Made by a program: the position numbers and the translations under genes
Shown: positions 55,102 to 63,855 of the stretch, piece by piece
Layout of the letters: each line of letters opens with the position of its first letter
Position numbering within the stretch: the stretch's first letter is position 1
The notes under the pieces: generated by a model
Database searches by the model: none
What the model was told of the DNA's origin: nothing
Seen by the model: the letters and a program-made list of their open reading frames with translations, nothing else
Origin: Rhizobium sp. ASV8
GTDB taxonomy: Bacteria > Pseudomonadota > Alphaproteobacteria > Rhizobiales > Rhizobiaceae
Direction: 5' to 3'
Length of the DNA stretch: 64,000 nt
Assembly: GCF_016429255.1 (NCBI RefSeq)
Contig: NZ_JAELUG010000014.1
Span: 1 to 64,000 of the forward strand

Positions 55102-56118
55102 TTGGGCGTCGTGATACCGCTGGAAGAAAGCAAGAATAAACTGGCATCCATCAAGCCTTTGGTGGATCTGACCAAGGCGGATATGGAACGCGTCAATCAG
55201 CTCATCCTGTCCAAGGCCGGCTCGGATGTGCAGATGATCCCCGAGGTTGCGGAGCATCTCATCTCCTCCGGCGGCAAGCGTTTGCGGCCGATGCTGACGA
55301 TCGCGTCGGCAGCGCTCTACAACTATCAGGGCGACAACCATATCAAGCTCGCGACCTCGGTCGAATTCCTGCATACGGCCACCTTGCTGCATGACGATGT
55401 GGTTGACGAAAGCGACCTGCGTCGCGGCAGATCCACCGCCCGCATGATCTGGGGCAACCAGGCAAGCGTGCTCGTCGGCGACTTCCTGCTTGGCCAGGCC
55501 TTCCGCATGATGGTGGAAGTCGGCTCGCTCGAAGCACTCGACGTCTTGTCGTCGGCCGCCTGCGTCATTGCCGAAGGCGAAGTGCTGCAGCTCTCCGTTT
55601 CCAAGAACATGGAAACGACCGAAGACGATTATCTCTCGGTCATCCGCGCCAAGACGGCCGCGCTTTTCGCAGCTGCAGCAGAAGTCGGCCCGATCGTCGC
55701 CAATGCCGGCAAGGCCGAGCGCAATGCGCTGAAATCTTACGGCACCAATCTCGGCCTCGCTTTCCAGCTCGTCGACGATGCGCTCGACTACGGCGGCAAG
55801 GCTGCCGATCTCGGCAAGAATGTCGGCGATGATTTCCGCGAGGGCAAGATCACGCTTCCGGTCATCCTCGCATATCGCCGCGGCACCGAGAAGGAGCGCG
55901 CCTTCTGGCGTGACGCCATCGAGACCGGCAACAACAGCGACGAAAATCTCGAAAAGGCCCTGGGCCTGATCACGAAATATGGCGCGCTTGCCGACACCAT
56001 TGCCCGTGCCATCCACTACGGCACCATCGCCCGCGACGCTCTGGCGCCACTCCCCGAAACGCCCTGGAAATCGGCACTTCTGGAAGTGATCGATTTCTGC
56101 ATCGAACGCGTTAATTGA
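55102..56118 (+). CDS. ispB: Polyprenyl diphosphate synthase (ubiquinone side chain)
   Basis: 338 residues of trans-prenyl transferase. The two Asp-rich motifs are intact (LLHDDVVDESD and QLVDDALDYGG), with GGKRLRPML at the isopentenyl diphosphate site. The chain length is probably C40 to C50 for ubiquinone, feeding UbiA. The TTG at 55102 (MGVVIPLEES) is chosen since AGGAG lies 9 bases before; the open frame to 55048 has no ribosome site. Divergent from the DUF2007 gene. Confidence 0.92.
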   Translation: MGVVIPLEESKNKLASIKPLVDLTKADMERVNQLILSKAGSDVQMIPEVAEHLISSGGKRLRPMLTIASAALYNYQGDNHIKLATSVEFLHTATLLHDDVVDESDLRRGRSTARMIWGNQASVLVGDFLLGQAFRMMVEVGSLEALDVLSSAACVIAEGEVLQLSVSKNMETTEDDYLSVIRAKTAALFAAAAEVGPIVANAGKAERNALKSYGTNLGLAFQLVDDALDYGGKAADLGKNVGDDFREGKITLPVILAYRRGTEKERAFWRDAIETGNNSDENLEKALGLITKYGALADTIARAIHYGTIARDALAPLPETPWKSALLEVIDFCIERVN

Positions 56119-56241
56119 TAGCGGCGGACCGAATTTGTTGCAGGGCCGCTTCAAAAAAGCCATCCTGTTGTGAATCAGTTGACACGAACGCTTTATGCCG
56201 CCGGCGACTTCGCTGGCCGTCCCTCGATGAAAGGCTTTCTA

Positions 56242-58095
56242 ATGCGGCAGAGACTTGCCATCCGTTTCCTCTCGAGCGTAGCCTTGGCGGCGGTCCTTTC
56301 GGTGTCCGCCCTGAGTGTCGCGCGGGCTGAGGACAAGCCGGCAAAGGCGGAAGTCACCGCCCCGGTCGCCTTCGATCCGGATAATGTCGATACCTTCGCC
56401 GGCGCCTTCCTTGCCGCCCGCACCGCTGATGTCGATCACGACTATGACACCGCCATCGCGCTTTACAAGAAGGCGCTGATGATCGACCCGGGTAATCCGG
56501 AAATCCGCCAGCGTTTGATGATTTCGCTGCTGCTCAACGGCAATCTCGAAGAAGGCGTGAAATACGCCAACGAGCTGAAGAACGACCCCTCCGTCGAGCG
56601 CGTCACCACGATCGTTCGCGGCATGGATGCCATCCGCCGCCACGAATACCGGTCCGCGCAGGAAATCCTCAAGTATAACGGTCCGAACGATCTCGACCGG
56701 ATGATGACCAACCTGCTCTCCGCCTGGGCGCGCGCCGGCTCCGGCCGCGGCAAGGAAGCGATCTCGATGGTCGACAAGATGAAGGGACCGGACTGGTTCA
56801 ACATCTTCAAGAACTATCATGCCGGCGCCATCGCCCTGTCGATCGGCGATATCAAGTCCGCTCGCTCGCACCTCAACGACGCCATCCTCGACAAGACGGG
56901 CGGCGCGACGGCCCCGGACACCTTCATGCGCGCCGTCATGGCGCTTGCACGTCTTGAAGCCAAGGCTGGCGACAAACAGAAGGCGCTCGATGCGATTTCG
57001 GTCGGCGACAACCTCGTCAGCAACTATGCCCCGCTCAACGCTCTGCGCGACAGCATCAGCAAGGGCGATACGCCCGAGCAGCAGGTGACCAATGCCGGCG
57101 AAGGCGCGGCCGCCGTGCTCTTCACCGTCGGCGCTGCACTGAACCGCGACGGCGCCGAAGATGTCGTCTCGCTCTATCTGCAGATTGCCAACTCGCTCGA
57201 TCCCAAGGCTGCCGATACGCTGGTGCTTCTCGGCGGGCTCGCTGAAAAGCAGGATCAGACCGACCGCGCTATCGCCTTCTACAAGAAGGTGCCTGACAAT
57301 TCGCCGATGTCCCGCATCTCCGAGCTGCAGCTTGGCCTCGCGCTTGCCCAGGCCGGCAAGGTCGACGATGCGCGCAAGCACTTGAAGGCGCTGATCGATT
57401 CCGATCCCAACGATATCCGCAGCTACCTTGCCTATGGCAGCGTCCTTTCCGATGCGAAGGACTTCCAGGCCATGGCCGACACATACGACAAGGCCGTGCA
57501 GATCATCGGGCCGGTGCCGAAGCGCAGCGACTGGGCGGTGTTCTTCCAGCGCGGTATCGCCTATGAGCGGCTGAAGAAGTGGCCGGAAGCCGAACCGAAC
57601 TTCAAAAAGGCTCTGGAGCTGAACCCGGACCAGCCGCAGGTGCTGAATTATCTCGGCTACTCCTGGGTCGACATGAACATGAACCTCGACCAGGGTCTCG
57701 ACATGATCCGGAAGGCTGTCGATCTGAAGCCGGATGACGGCTACATCGTCGACTCCCTCGGCTGGGCCTATTTCCGCCTCAACCGCTTCGACGATGCCGT
57801 GAACGAACTCGAGCGGGCCGCGCAGCTCAAGGCCGGGGACCCGACGATCAACGATCACCTCGGCGACGCCTACTGGCGCGTCAACCGCAAGCTGGAAGCT
57901 GTCTACCAGTGGAATCGTGCGCTCGCGTCGAAGCCGGAAGAAGCCGATATTCCGAAGATCAAGGAAAAGGTCGAGAAGGGTCTGCCTGCTCTCGACACCG
58001 ATCCGAAGACCGTCGACAAGAGCAAGCAGCCCGATCCGGCACCGGCGCCAACTCCGGATTCGGGCGCCCCGGCTCCAGTCGATAAGAAGTCCTAA
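56242..58095 (+). CDS. TPR-repeat secreted protein
   Basis: 617 residues with a signal peptide (MRQRLAIRFLSSVALAAVLS to cleavage after ARA) followed by a long array of tetratricopeptide repeats, e.g. YDTAIALYKKALMIDPGNPE and EAEPNFKKALELNPDQPQVL, and a Pro/Ala-rich tail. Such proteins act as periplasmic or outer membrane assembly scaffolds. The gene ends 11 bases before ispE, so both are likely cotranscribed. ATG 56242 has AAAGG eight bases before; ATG 56227 is an alternative. Confidence 0.87.
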   Translation: MRQRLAIRFLSSVALAAVLSVSALSVARAEDKPAKAEVTAPVAFDPDNVDTFAGAFLAARTADVDHDYDTAIALYKKALMIDPGNPEIRQRLMISLLLNGNLEEGVKYANELKNDPSVERVTTIVRGMDAIRRHEYRSAQEILKYNGPNDLDRMMTNLLSAWARAGSGRGKEAISMVDKMKGPDWFNIFKNYHAGAIALSIGDIKSARSHLNDAILDKTGGATAPDTFMRAVMALARLEAKAGDKQKALDAISVGDNLVSNYAPLNALRDSISKGDTPEQQVTNAGEGAAAVLFTVGAALNRDGAEDVVSLYLQIANSLDPKAADTLVLLGGLAEKQDQTDRAIAFYKKVPDNSPMSRISELQLGLALAQAGKVDDARKHLKALIDSDPNDIRSYLAYGSVLSDAKDFQAMADTYDKAVQIIGPVPKRSDWAVFFQRGIAYERLKKWPEAEPNFKKALELNPDQPQVLNYLGYSWVDMNMNLDQGLDMIRKAVDLKPDDGYIVDSLGWAYFRLNRFDDAVNELERAAQLKAGDPTINDHLGDAYWRVNRKLEAVYQWNRALASKPEEADIPKIKEKVEKGLPALDTDPKTVDKSKQPDPAPAPTPDSGAPAPVDKKS

Positions 58096-58106
58096 GAAGA
58101 CTTCCC

Positions 58107-59021
58107 ATGAACGCGATCTTGGCAGCGGGCGATTTCGACCTCACGGAGGAAGCGCCCGCAAAGATCAATCTTGCGCTGCATGTCACCGGCCGTCGCGCCG
58201 ACGGTTATCATCTCCTCGATATGCTGGTGAGCTTCGCTCGTCATGGCGATCAGCTTGGCTTCCGGGCGAGCGAGCATGACGAATTCAGCCTGTCAGGGCG
58301 CTTTGGTCCGCTGCTTTCAGCGGATGCCGAGGCCGGCGACAACCTTGTGCTCAAGGCGCGCGACCTGCTGCGACAGGCGGCGGAGTCTGTCGGCCGCGAA
58401 GCCCCCGCAGTTCACATCCATCTGGAAAAGAACCTGCCGATCGCCTCGGGTATCGGCGGCGGCTCGGCAGATGCGGCAGCAACCTTACGCGGGCTGATGC
58501 GATTATGGCATCTCACCCTGCCGCAGGAAACCATCAAAGCCATCGCCTTGAAGCTCGGCGCCGATGTGCCGATGTGCCTTGCCAGCCGGCCACTGGTGGC
58601 GCGCGGCATCGGCGAGGCGATTGAATTGTTACCGGCCTTTCCGGCCTTTCCCATGGTTCTCGGCAATCCACTTGTCGGGGTGTCGACGCCGGAGGTATTC
58701 CGCCAGCTCTCCCGCAAGGATAATCCCCCGCTTCTGTTTCCATCGCAAATGCCGCAGGGACAGAGCGAATGGATCGACACGATCAAGACCCTGCGCAATG
58801 ATCTCGAACCGCCGGCGCGCACCATATGCGGTGAGATCGCGGCGCTATCCGGCCTGATCGAGAGCCAGTCTGCGATCGTGACGCGCATGTCCGGCTCCGG
58901 TGCGACATGTTTCGGCATCTTTGCCGATGTCGACCAGGCGAAGACTGCAGCCGCCACGCTTCACAGACTAAGGCCCGACTGGTATTTCCAGGCGACCGAG
59001 ACGATCGCAGGAGGGGTGTAA
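58107..59021 (+). CDS. ispE: 4-diphosphocytidyl-2-C-methyl-D-erythritol kinase
   Basis: 304-residue GHMP kinase of the MEP isoprenoid pathway. AKINLALHVTGRRADGYHLL, the ATP loop LPIASGIGGGSADAAA and the C-terminal MSGSGATCFGIF are all present. It follows a TPR gene by 11 bases and overlaps the moaB start by one base, so the three genes form an operon. Another MEP gene, dxs, is at 4561. Confidence 0.95.
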   Translation: MNAILAAGDFDLTEEAPAKINLALHVTGRRADGYHLLDMLVSFARHGDQLGFRASEHDEFSLSGRFGPLLSADAEAGDNLVLKARDLLRQAAESVGREAPAVHIHLEKNLPIASGIGGGSADAAATLRGLMRLWHLTLPQETIKAIALKLGADVPMCLASRPLVARGIGEAIELLPAFPAFPMVLGNPLVGVSTPEVFRQLSRKDNPPLLFPSQMPQGQSEWIDTIKTLRNDLEPPARTICGEIAALSGLIESQSAIVTRMSGSGATCFGIFADVDQAKTAAATLHRLRPDWYFQATETIAGGV

Positions 59022-59575
59022 TGGCAGGCGCAGTCAACGAGAGATCCTTCATCCCTGTCGGTATCGCCGTGCTGACCGTGTCCGATACGCGGACGCTCGC
59101 CGACGACAAGTCAGGCGATACGCTGGTCGCCCGCATCGCGGACGCCGGCCACAGGCTTGCCGCTCGCGCCATCGTTCCAGATGACAAGGAACGCATCCGC
59201 GCGCAGGTGGAGACCTGGACAAAGGACGACGCAGTGGATGTCGTGATTACCACGGGCGGCACCGGCTTTACCGGCCGCGACGTGACGCCGGAGGCGCTCG
59301 AACCATTGTTCGAAAAGCGGATGGACGGCTTTTCCGAGGTCTTCCACCGTATTTCCTACGACAAGATCGGTACGGCGACGATCCAGTCACGCGCAACCGG
59401 CGGCGTTGCCAACGCAACCTTCATCTTCGTGTTGCCCGGCTCTCCCGGTGCCTGCAAGGATGCCTGGGACGGCATCCTGAAAGCCCAGCTCGACTATCGC
59501 CACATGCCCTGTAACTTCGTTGAGATCATGCCGCGCCTAGACGAGCATCTGAGGCGCGGTGCCGGGTCCAAATAG
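59021..59575 (+). CDS. moaB: Molybdenum cofactor biosynthesis protein B
   Basis: 184 residues of the MoaB/MogA adenylyltransferase fold: VLTVSDTRTLADDKSGDTL, the binding loop TTGGTGFTGRDVTPE and LPGSPGACKDAWD. It should adenylylate molybdopterin or assist Moco assembly. The start ATG overlaps the ispE stop codon by one base. The frame is open upstream inside ispE, which is not coding in this frame. Confidence 0.93.
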   Translation: MAGAVNERSFIPVGIAVLTVSDTRTLADDKSGDTLVARIADAGHRLAARAIVPDDKERIRAQVETWTKDDAVDVVITTGGTGFTGRDVTPEALEPLFEKRMDGFSEVFHRISYDKIGTATIQSRATGGVANATFIFVLPGSPGACKDAWDGILKAQLDYRHMPCNFVEIMPRLDEHLRRGAGSK

Positions 59576-59606
59576 GCTTTGCCTGTTCGCATTGCCTGTT
59601 TGGGCG

Positions 59607-59921
59607 TCAGGTTTTCTGCCCCGGCAAAACAGGAATTGATTCCCAGCTTTCGCCACTGAGAATAATGCAGCTGCGACCGGAAACGTCGCTGAGCATGAGC
59701 GTCCAGTTGCCACTGTCAGCGCTGTAAACTTCAACGATCGTGCTCGGGTCGAGCTTGCCGACGGCTGAAAGCTTTTCGGAGAGGTGGTCACTGAGGAAGC
59801 CGACGAGGTCGACTCGCTTGGCACATGCCAGCATCGCCTGGGAAGCAGCTACGCCGGGATAAAAGATTGCGGTTGCCACGAGGGCTATTACCGAGAGGCG
59901 TGTGAGCAATGTGCGTTTCAT
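59607..59921 (-). CDS. Small secreted protein, unknown function
   Basis: 104 residues with a signal peptide (MKRTLLTRLSVIALVATAIF, cleavage near ASQA) and a small mature domain with two cysteines (LACAKRVD, GRSCIILSG). VDLVGFLSDHLSEKLSAVGK looks helical and NWTLMLSDVSGRSCIIL strand-rich. It seems conserved in rhizobia, no domain name known. The ribosome site AAAGGAGGT is perfect but is buried in a stable hairpin (listed separately), which suggests translational control. Convergent with moaB. Confidence 0.75.
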   Translation of the reverse strand: MKRTLLTRLSVIALVATAIFYPGVAASQAMLACAKRVDLVGFLSDHLSEKLSAVGKLDPSTIVEVYSADSGNWTLMLSDVSGRSCIILSGESWESIPVLPGQKT

Positions 59922-59928
59922 AACGCAC

Positions 59929-59960
59929 CTCCTTTCGCCGGTATCCCGGCGGAAAAGGAG
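59929..59960 (-). promoter_or_regulatory. Hairpin sequestering the ribosome binding site
   Basis: On the coding (minus) strand CTCCTTT, then TC, CGCCGG, loop GATA, CCGGCG and AAAGGAG. The outer 7-bp arm pairs an anti-Shine-Dalgarno directly with the AAAGGAG of the downstream gene, whose ATG is 7 bases past the stem; the inner arm is 6 bp. A two-base bulge separates the arms. Such a fold would hide the ribosome site. Confidence 0.65.
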
Positions 59961-60096
59961 AGTTCCGCTAGCCTGTTCCGCCGTATATCGGCATCATTAT
60001 GGTCGGCCGCCCAACGCGACACGCGAAAGGTGCCGCCACACAACGAATTATCGCAGCTATTTTCAGGTTTACAAATGGAATCTCGAATGGCGAGCT

Positions 60097-60615
60097 TTAT
60101 CGTGCCGCCCGCGCAACCCATGATGGAATAAGCTCGCTCGAAAGCTTGCGGCCCTTCTGGCCTTTGGCGAATTCCGCCAGCCGCATGCCCGTTCTGGCGG
60201 CCGCAATCGCCTGTGGCTTAGATAGGAGCCATCCCAGCTCAAGGGGAGGCATGCTGCGGCCTACGCGCTGCAGGAACGGCCGGCGATAACCGCGCGAGGC
60301 GGTAAAGCGCGCCGGAACTTTGTTCAGTGAGACATATTCCGCGATCTCATCAATCCAGCCCGCCTGCGGGCGCGCGCCGGGTTCGATCAGCAACAGCCAT
60401 TCACCCCGCGCCGCGCGCAATATTTCCTTGATATCCCACTGTGAATGGAAGCGGCAACCGGCGGCGTCCGCCACCCGCGAGGTACCGTCCTGCGAGCCGT
60501 GGTCGAGCACGACGACATCGCAGACGAGGCCTTCGATCGCCCCCTGCACCAACGCCGCCAATGTCTGCGCCAGCTCGGGTTCCTGATCCTGGCATTCGAT
60601 AATCACCGTCAACAT
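60097..60615 (-). CDS. Short family 2 glycosyltransferase
   Basis: 172 residues with the start of a GT-A fold: LTVIIECQDQEPELAQTLAA, then VVVLDHGSQDGTSRVADAAG and ARGEWLLLIEPGARP in place of the metal-binding DxD. It is shorter than usual GT2 enzymes and lacks the full acceptor domain, though the C-terminal SRGYRRPFLQRVG region resembles short rhizobial members. The DxD motif is not evident (IEPGA), so activity is uncertain. Confidence 0.7.
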   Translation of the reverse strand: MLTVIIECQDQEPELAQTLAALVQGAIEGLVCDVVVLDHGSQDGTSRVADAAGCRFHSQWDIKEILRAARGEWLLLIEPGARPQAGWIDEIAEYVSLNKVPARFTASRGYRRPFLQRVGRSMPPLELGWLLSKPQAIAAARTGMRLAEFAKGQKGRKLSSELIPSWVARAAR

Positions 60616-60770
60616 TGCCCATTTATAGAGCGGCGCTCAATTTATTGCCAGCGCCTAACCTTCACGCTTGAACGTTTAAGAAAAGCACGATGCAGGGGCT
60701 TCCGAATGTTGCAGCCGCTGTCGCCGCTCACCGGGAACGGCGGGGATGAAGACAGTGGCGCGCGATTTTT

Positions 60771-60785
60771 GTTCTTGCAATGTTC
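60771..60785 (+). promoter_or_regulatory. LexA-type SOS box GTTC-N7-GTTC
   Basis: GTTCTTGCAATGTTC matches the alphaproteobacterial LexA consensus (direct repeat GTTC-N7-GTTC) exactly. It overlaps a possible -35 (TTGCAA, 60775-60780), which is 17 bases from a weak -10 (TAGGAA). The radical SAM gene starts 72 bases downstream. Confidence 0.6.
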
Positions 60786-60856
60786 TCATTTGTCGGATAG
60801 GAATTTAATCATCTTAGACGCGGCATGCGGCGCCATGAACCGCCCTGGAGCTACCG

Positions 60857-62014
60857 ATGAACGAGCAGTCCCTTGCAGGGCAGGCCGCATTTGCGCCTGC
60901 CAATACGCCAGACATTGCCAATGCCCTGATCGCCGACGCCGGTCTCAGGGTTGACGTCGAGCGCCGGCGTGGGCGCGGCGCGGGTCTGAACCCGAGCGGA
61001 CGCTTCGAGAAGCAGCAGCGCGAGAGTTTCGACGACGGCTGGCAGACCCTGGAAGAGCTTCCGCCCTTCAAGACCGAAGTGCAGGTGGAAAAGCCGCGCA
61101 CGGCCATCACCCGCAACGAATCCCCCGATATTCCCTTCGATCGCTCCATCAATCCCTATCGCGGCTGCGAACATGGCTGCATCTACTGCTTTGCACGTCC
61201 TACACATGCCTATATGGGCCTCTCTGCGGGGTTGGATTTCGAAGCGAAGCTGTTTGCCAAACCGGATGCGGCGAAACTGTTGGAGCGGGAACTGGCAAAG
61301 CCAAGCTACAAGCCGCGCGTCATCGCCATCGGCACCAATACCGATCCCTACCAGCCTATCGAGAAGGAATGGCGGATCATGCGCCAGATCCTAGAAGTGC
61401 TGAACAAGGCCAACCATCCGGTCGCCATCGTCACGAAATCAGCGCTGATCATGCGCGATATCGACATTCTGAAGGAAATGGCTGCCAAGAACCTGGTTCG
61501 CGTCAGCCTTTCCGTGACGACGCTCGACCGGAAGCTGGCGCGTACCATGGAACCGCGCGCAGCCACGCCGACGAGGCGGCTGGAGGCGATCCAGGCGCTG
61601 AGCGAAGCCGGAATCCGTACATCTGTCATGGTGGCGCCGATCATCCCCGCCCTCAACGATCATGAGATCGAGCGTATTCTCGAAGCCGGCAAGGCGGCTG
61701 GCGCGCTGGAGGCGAGCTATGTCATCCTGCGCCTGCCGCTGGAGGTAAGCCCAATGTTTCGCGACTGGCTGCTGCAGCATTATCCGGACCGTTATCGGCA
61801 TGTCATGTCGCTGATCCGCTCGATGCGCGGCGGCAAGGATTACGACGCCGATTTCGGCAAGCGCATGAAGGGTGCCGGTCCCTATGCCTGGCAGATCAGC
61901 CGGCGCTTCGAAATGGCGACGCGGCGGCTTGAACTGACCCGGCGCAACATCGCATTGCGCGACGACCTGTTCGTGCCCCCAGACGGCAGCGGCGTTCAAC
62001 TGTCGTTGCTATAG
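60857..62014 (+). CDS. PA0069-family radical SAM protein (spore photoproduct lyase-like)
   Basis: 385 residues. The radical SAM cluster is CEHGCIYC, followed by FARPTHAYMGLSAGLDFE, VIAIGTNTDPYQPIEKEWRI and PLEVSPMFRDWL. The fold is that of the SPL group (Rv2578c/PA0069); the function is unknown, with DNA repair proposed by similarity to spore photoproduct lyase. A LexA-type box lies upstream, which would fit repair. rnhB follows 146 bases on. Confidence 0.87.
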   Translation: MNEQSLAGQAAFAPANTPDIANALIADAGLRVDVERRRGRGAGLNPSGRFEKQQRESFDDGWQTLEELPPFKTEVQVEKPRTAITRNESPDIPFDRSINPYRGCEHGCIYCFARPTHAYMGLSAGLDFEAKLFAKPDAAKLLERELAKPSYKPRVIAIGTNTDPYQPIEKEWRIMRQILEVLNKANHPVAIVTKSALIMRDIDILKEMAAKNLVRVSLSVTTLDRKLARTMEPRAATPTRRLEAIQALSEAGIRTSVMVAPIIPALNDHEIERILEAGKAAGALEASYVILRLPLEVSPMFRDWLLQHYPDRYRHVMSLIRSMRGGKDYDADFGKRMKGAGPYAWQISRRFEMATRRLELTRRNIALRDDLFVPPDGSGVQLSLL

Positions 62015-62017
62015 CCG

Positions 62018-62075
62018 TTTGTTTTTCCGCATTGTCCGACGCCGAAGCGATCCCGCTTCGACTGGAAATGCTCTG
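62018..62075. repeat. Degenerate mosaic repeat, type B-like
   Basis: TTTTTCCGCATTGTCCGACG, then CCGCTTCGACTGGAAATGCTCTGA, resembles the core and end of the type B repeats. It includes a local dyad GAAGCGATCCCGCTTC. It lies between the radical SAM gene and rnhB. Confidence 0.4.
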
Positions 62076-62160
62076 ATATTTCCTCGCGGGTTGTCCCTGT
62101 ACCCGCCGGAAAGCCCCCTGGTTCGCCGCTCTGATCCACCGGGGGCTTGCAGGAGATCGG

Positions 62161-62841
62161 GTGGTGTGCGAGCTTCGCCGCATGCCACGCAGCACATCAC
62201 CCGATTCTCCCATGCTTTTCGACGATGGGCCGATTGTTCCGTCCTTCGAGCTGGAACTGATCGCCCGGCGTGCCGGTCATTGGCCGGTTGCCGGCGCCGA
62301 CGAAGTTGGCCGAGGTCCCCTTGCGGGGCCGGTCGTCGCAGCGGCCGTCATTCTTGACCCCGAGCGCATCCCGCAAGGGCTGAACGATTCCAAGCAGCTG
62401 ACCGCCGCCAGAAGGGAAGCGCTATTTGTCGAGATCCTCGCGACCGCGACGGTTTCCATCGCTTCCTCAAGCGCGACACGTATCGACACGACGGATATCC
62501 GCAAGGCGAGCCTCGATGCAATGCGGCGTGCCATTTGCGGGCTGGCGATGCCGGCAAGCTACGTGTTGACCGATGGCCTCGACGTCCCGGCGGGCCTTGC
62601 CTGCCCTGGAAAGGCCGTGGTCAAAGGCGATGCGCGCTCCTTTTCGATCGCAGCAGCTTCGATCGTCGCCAAAGTCACACGCGACCGGATGATGGCGCGT
62701 GCTGGCAGCGTCTTTCCCGCTTATGGTTTTGCCGCCCATGCCGGCTACGGCACCGCGCAGCATCGCGCCGGTATCGAGCAGCATGGCCCCTGCCGCCTAC
62801 ACCGTATGAGCTTTCGCCCTCTCAGGAAAGACGCAGGCTAA
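62161..62841 (+). CDS. rnhB: Ribonuclease HII
   Basis: 226 residues. Removes RNA from RNA-DNA hybrids and misincorporated ribonucleotides. Catalytic residues are in [14 protein letters not shown] (Asp and Glu), TDGLDVP and the block [24 protein letters not shown] and [10 protein letters not shown] close the fold. GTG 62161 has AGGAG five bases before it; ATG 62182 (MPRSTSPD) is the alternative and may be the true start. It lies downstream of the radical SAM gene on the same strand. Confidence 0.93.
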   Translation: MVCELRRMPRSTSPDSPMLFDDGPIVPSFELELIARRAGHWPVAGADEVGRGPLAGPVVAAAVILDPERIPQGLNDSKQLTAARREALFVEILATATVSIASSSATRIDTTDIRKASLDAMRRAICGLAMPASYVLTDGLDVPAGLACPGKAVVKGDARSFSIAAASIVAKVTRDRMMARAGSVFPAYGFAAHAGYGTAQHRAGIEQHGPCRLHRMSFRPLRKDAG

Positions 62842-62862
62842 GGCGACCGAGATAGCTGCCTC

Positions 62863-63627
62863 TCATTCAACGAGCCCAGCCACGATCTCCAATGACGATT
62901 TCAGCAGATAGGTTACGTCGCGGCGATAGATGCGGTCGTGGCCATCCCGCAAGTTCTGGCGATATCGCTCAAGGCCGAGTGAAGCCTGCTGTTCCATGAA
63001 GGCAAGCAGTGCTTCCAGCCTTACGACGATGGTTTCCGGCACGAGGCGCCGGTCGGCAATCGACATTCCGTACGCGTCGACAAAGATGCGTGCGCGCCGG
63101 ATCTGATCCTCCACCCTACTTAGGCCCTCCACGCCAACATCCAAAGACAGCGGCGCCCAACGATAGATGGCATAGGCGATATCCCAGGAGCGTGGGCCTG
63201 GATGAGCGGCCTCGAAGTCGATGATACCTGTCACCTCGCCATCGTTCAAAACGACGTTGTAGGGAGCGAAATCCCCATGACAGATAACTTCTGCGGGCTC
63301 CCTGAATGATAGCTGCCATGCGCGCTCCTTCTCGAGACGAGGCAGGAGCAGCGCGGAGCAATCGTGATAATGGCGAAGAAGAATGGCTGCGGATCGCAGG
63401 GCCTTTTCGGTGCGCATTTCGCCACTGCTATCGAGATCACCCGTTGCGCCGGGCAGATAGCTTACCCTCTCCCAGGTGGCATCAAAGCTGATCGGCGCGG
63501 GCGCTGCGGTGAAGCCATGTTCACGCAAAGCCGCCAACAAGGCGTGAACGCTCGGCGTCCACGGGAAAGCCTGCCTAATGACAGTGTCGCCGTCGCGATG
63601 CGGTCCTTGCTCGTGCGATGTTTGCAT
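62863..63627 (-). CDS. Aminoglycoside phosphotransferase (APH) family kinase
   Basis: 254 residues of the APH kinase-like fold. The catalytic loop VICHGDFAPYNVVL and the metal site GIIDFEAAHPGPRSWDIAY are intact; the N-terminal lobe is short (VIRQAFPWTPSVHALLAALR), as in one subset of the family. Substrates range from antibiotics to choline and homoserine, so resistance should not be inferred from the name. Convergent with rnhB (gap 21 bases). Confidence 0.82.
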   Translation of the reverse strand: MQTSHEQGPHRDGDTVIRQAFPWTPSVHALLAALREHGFTAAPAPISFDATWERVSYLPGATGDLDSSGEMRTEKALRSAAILLRHYHDCSALLLPRLEKERAWQLSFREPAEVICHGDFAPYNVVLNDGEVTGIIDFEAAHPGPRSWDIAYAIYRWAPLSLDVGVEGLSRVEDQIRRARIFVDAYGMSIADRRLVPETIVVRLEALLAFMEQQASLGLERYRQNLRDGHDRIYRRDVTYLLKSSLEIVAGLVE

Positions 63628-63672
63628 CCGCCTCCCCTCCGCGTGAAGCGATCTAGGCGCATATGGTTACGC

Positions 63673-63780
63673 TAAAGCATGTCGCGCAAAAGTGTGCAGC
63701 GGTTTTTGCGACTACGACATGCGTGAAATCAAAGAGCTAAAGCGCGTGAAGCGAATCTGAAAGATCGCGACGCGCTTTAG
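63673..63780. repeat. Mosaic intergenic repeat, type A, copy 3 (inverse)
   Basis: Inverse complement of the repeat at 6557-6662, nearly identical over about 106 bases. It lies between the APH-family gene start and the atpF terminator. The near identity across about 57 kb suggests recent spread or gene conversion. Confidence 0.85.
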
Positions 63781-63805
63781 TCGAACAACGGAAAGTGGAA
63801 TGAAA

Positions 63806-63830
63806 ACAAAAAACCCCGCCGAAGCGGGGC
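63806..63830 (-). terminator. Rho-independent terminator of the ATP synthase operon
   Basis: CCCCGC (63814-63819) pairs with GCGGGG (63824-63829) around a CGAA tetraloop; on the minus strand the stem is followed by TTTTTTGTTTT. It lies 26-50 bases downstream of the atpF stop. Confidence 0.9.
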
Positions 63831-63855
63831 TTTCGAAGTGTAATTTCTCACACGC

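Noticed and set aside
62863..63627. Antibiotic resistance gene
   Set aside because: Only the general APH kinase fold is seen, in a core chromosomal setting with no mobile element; the family has many metabolic substrates.
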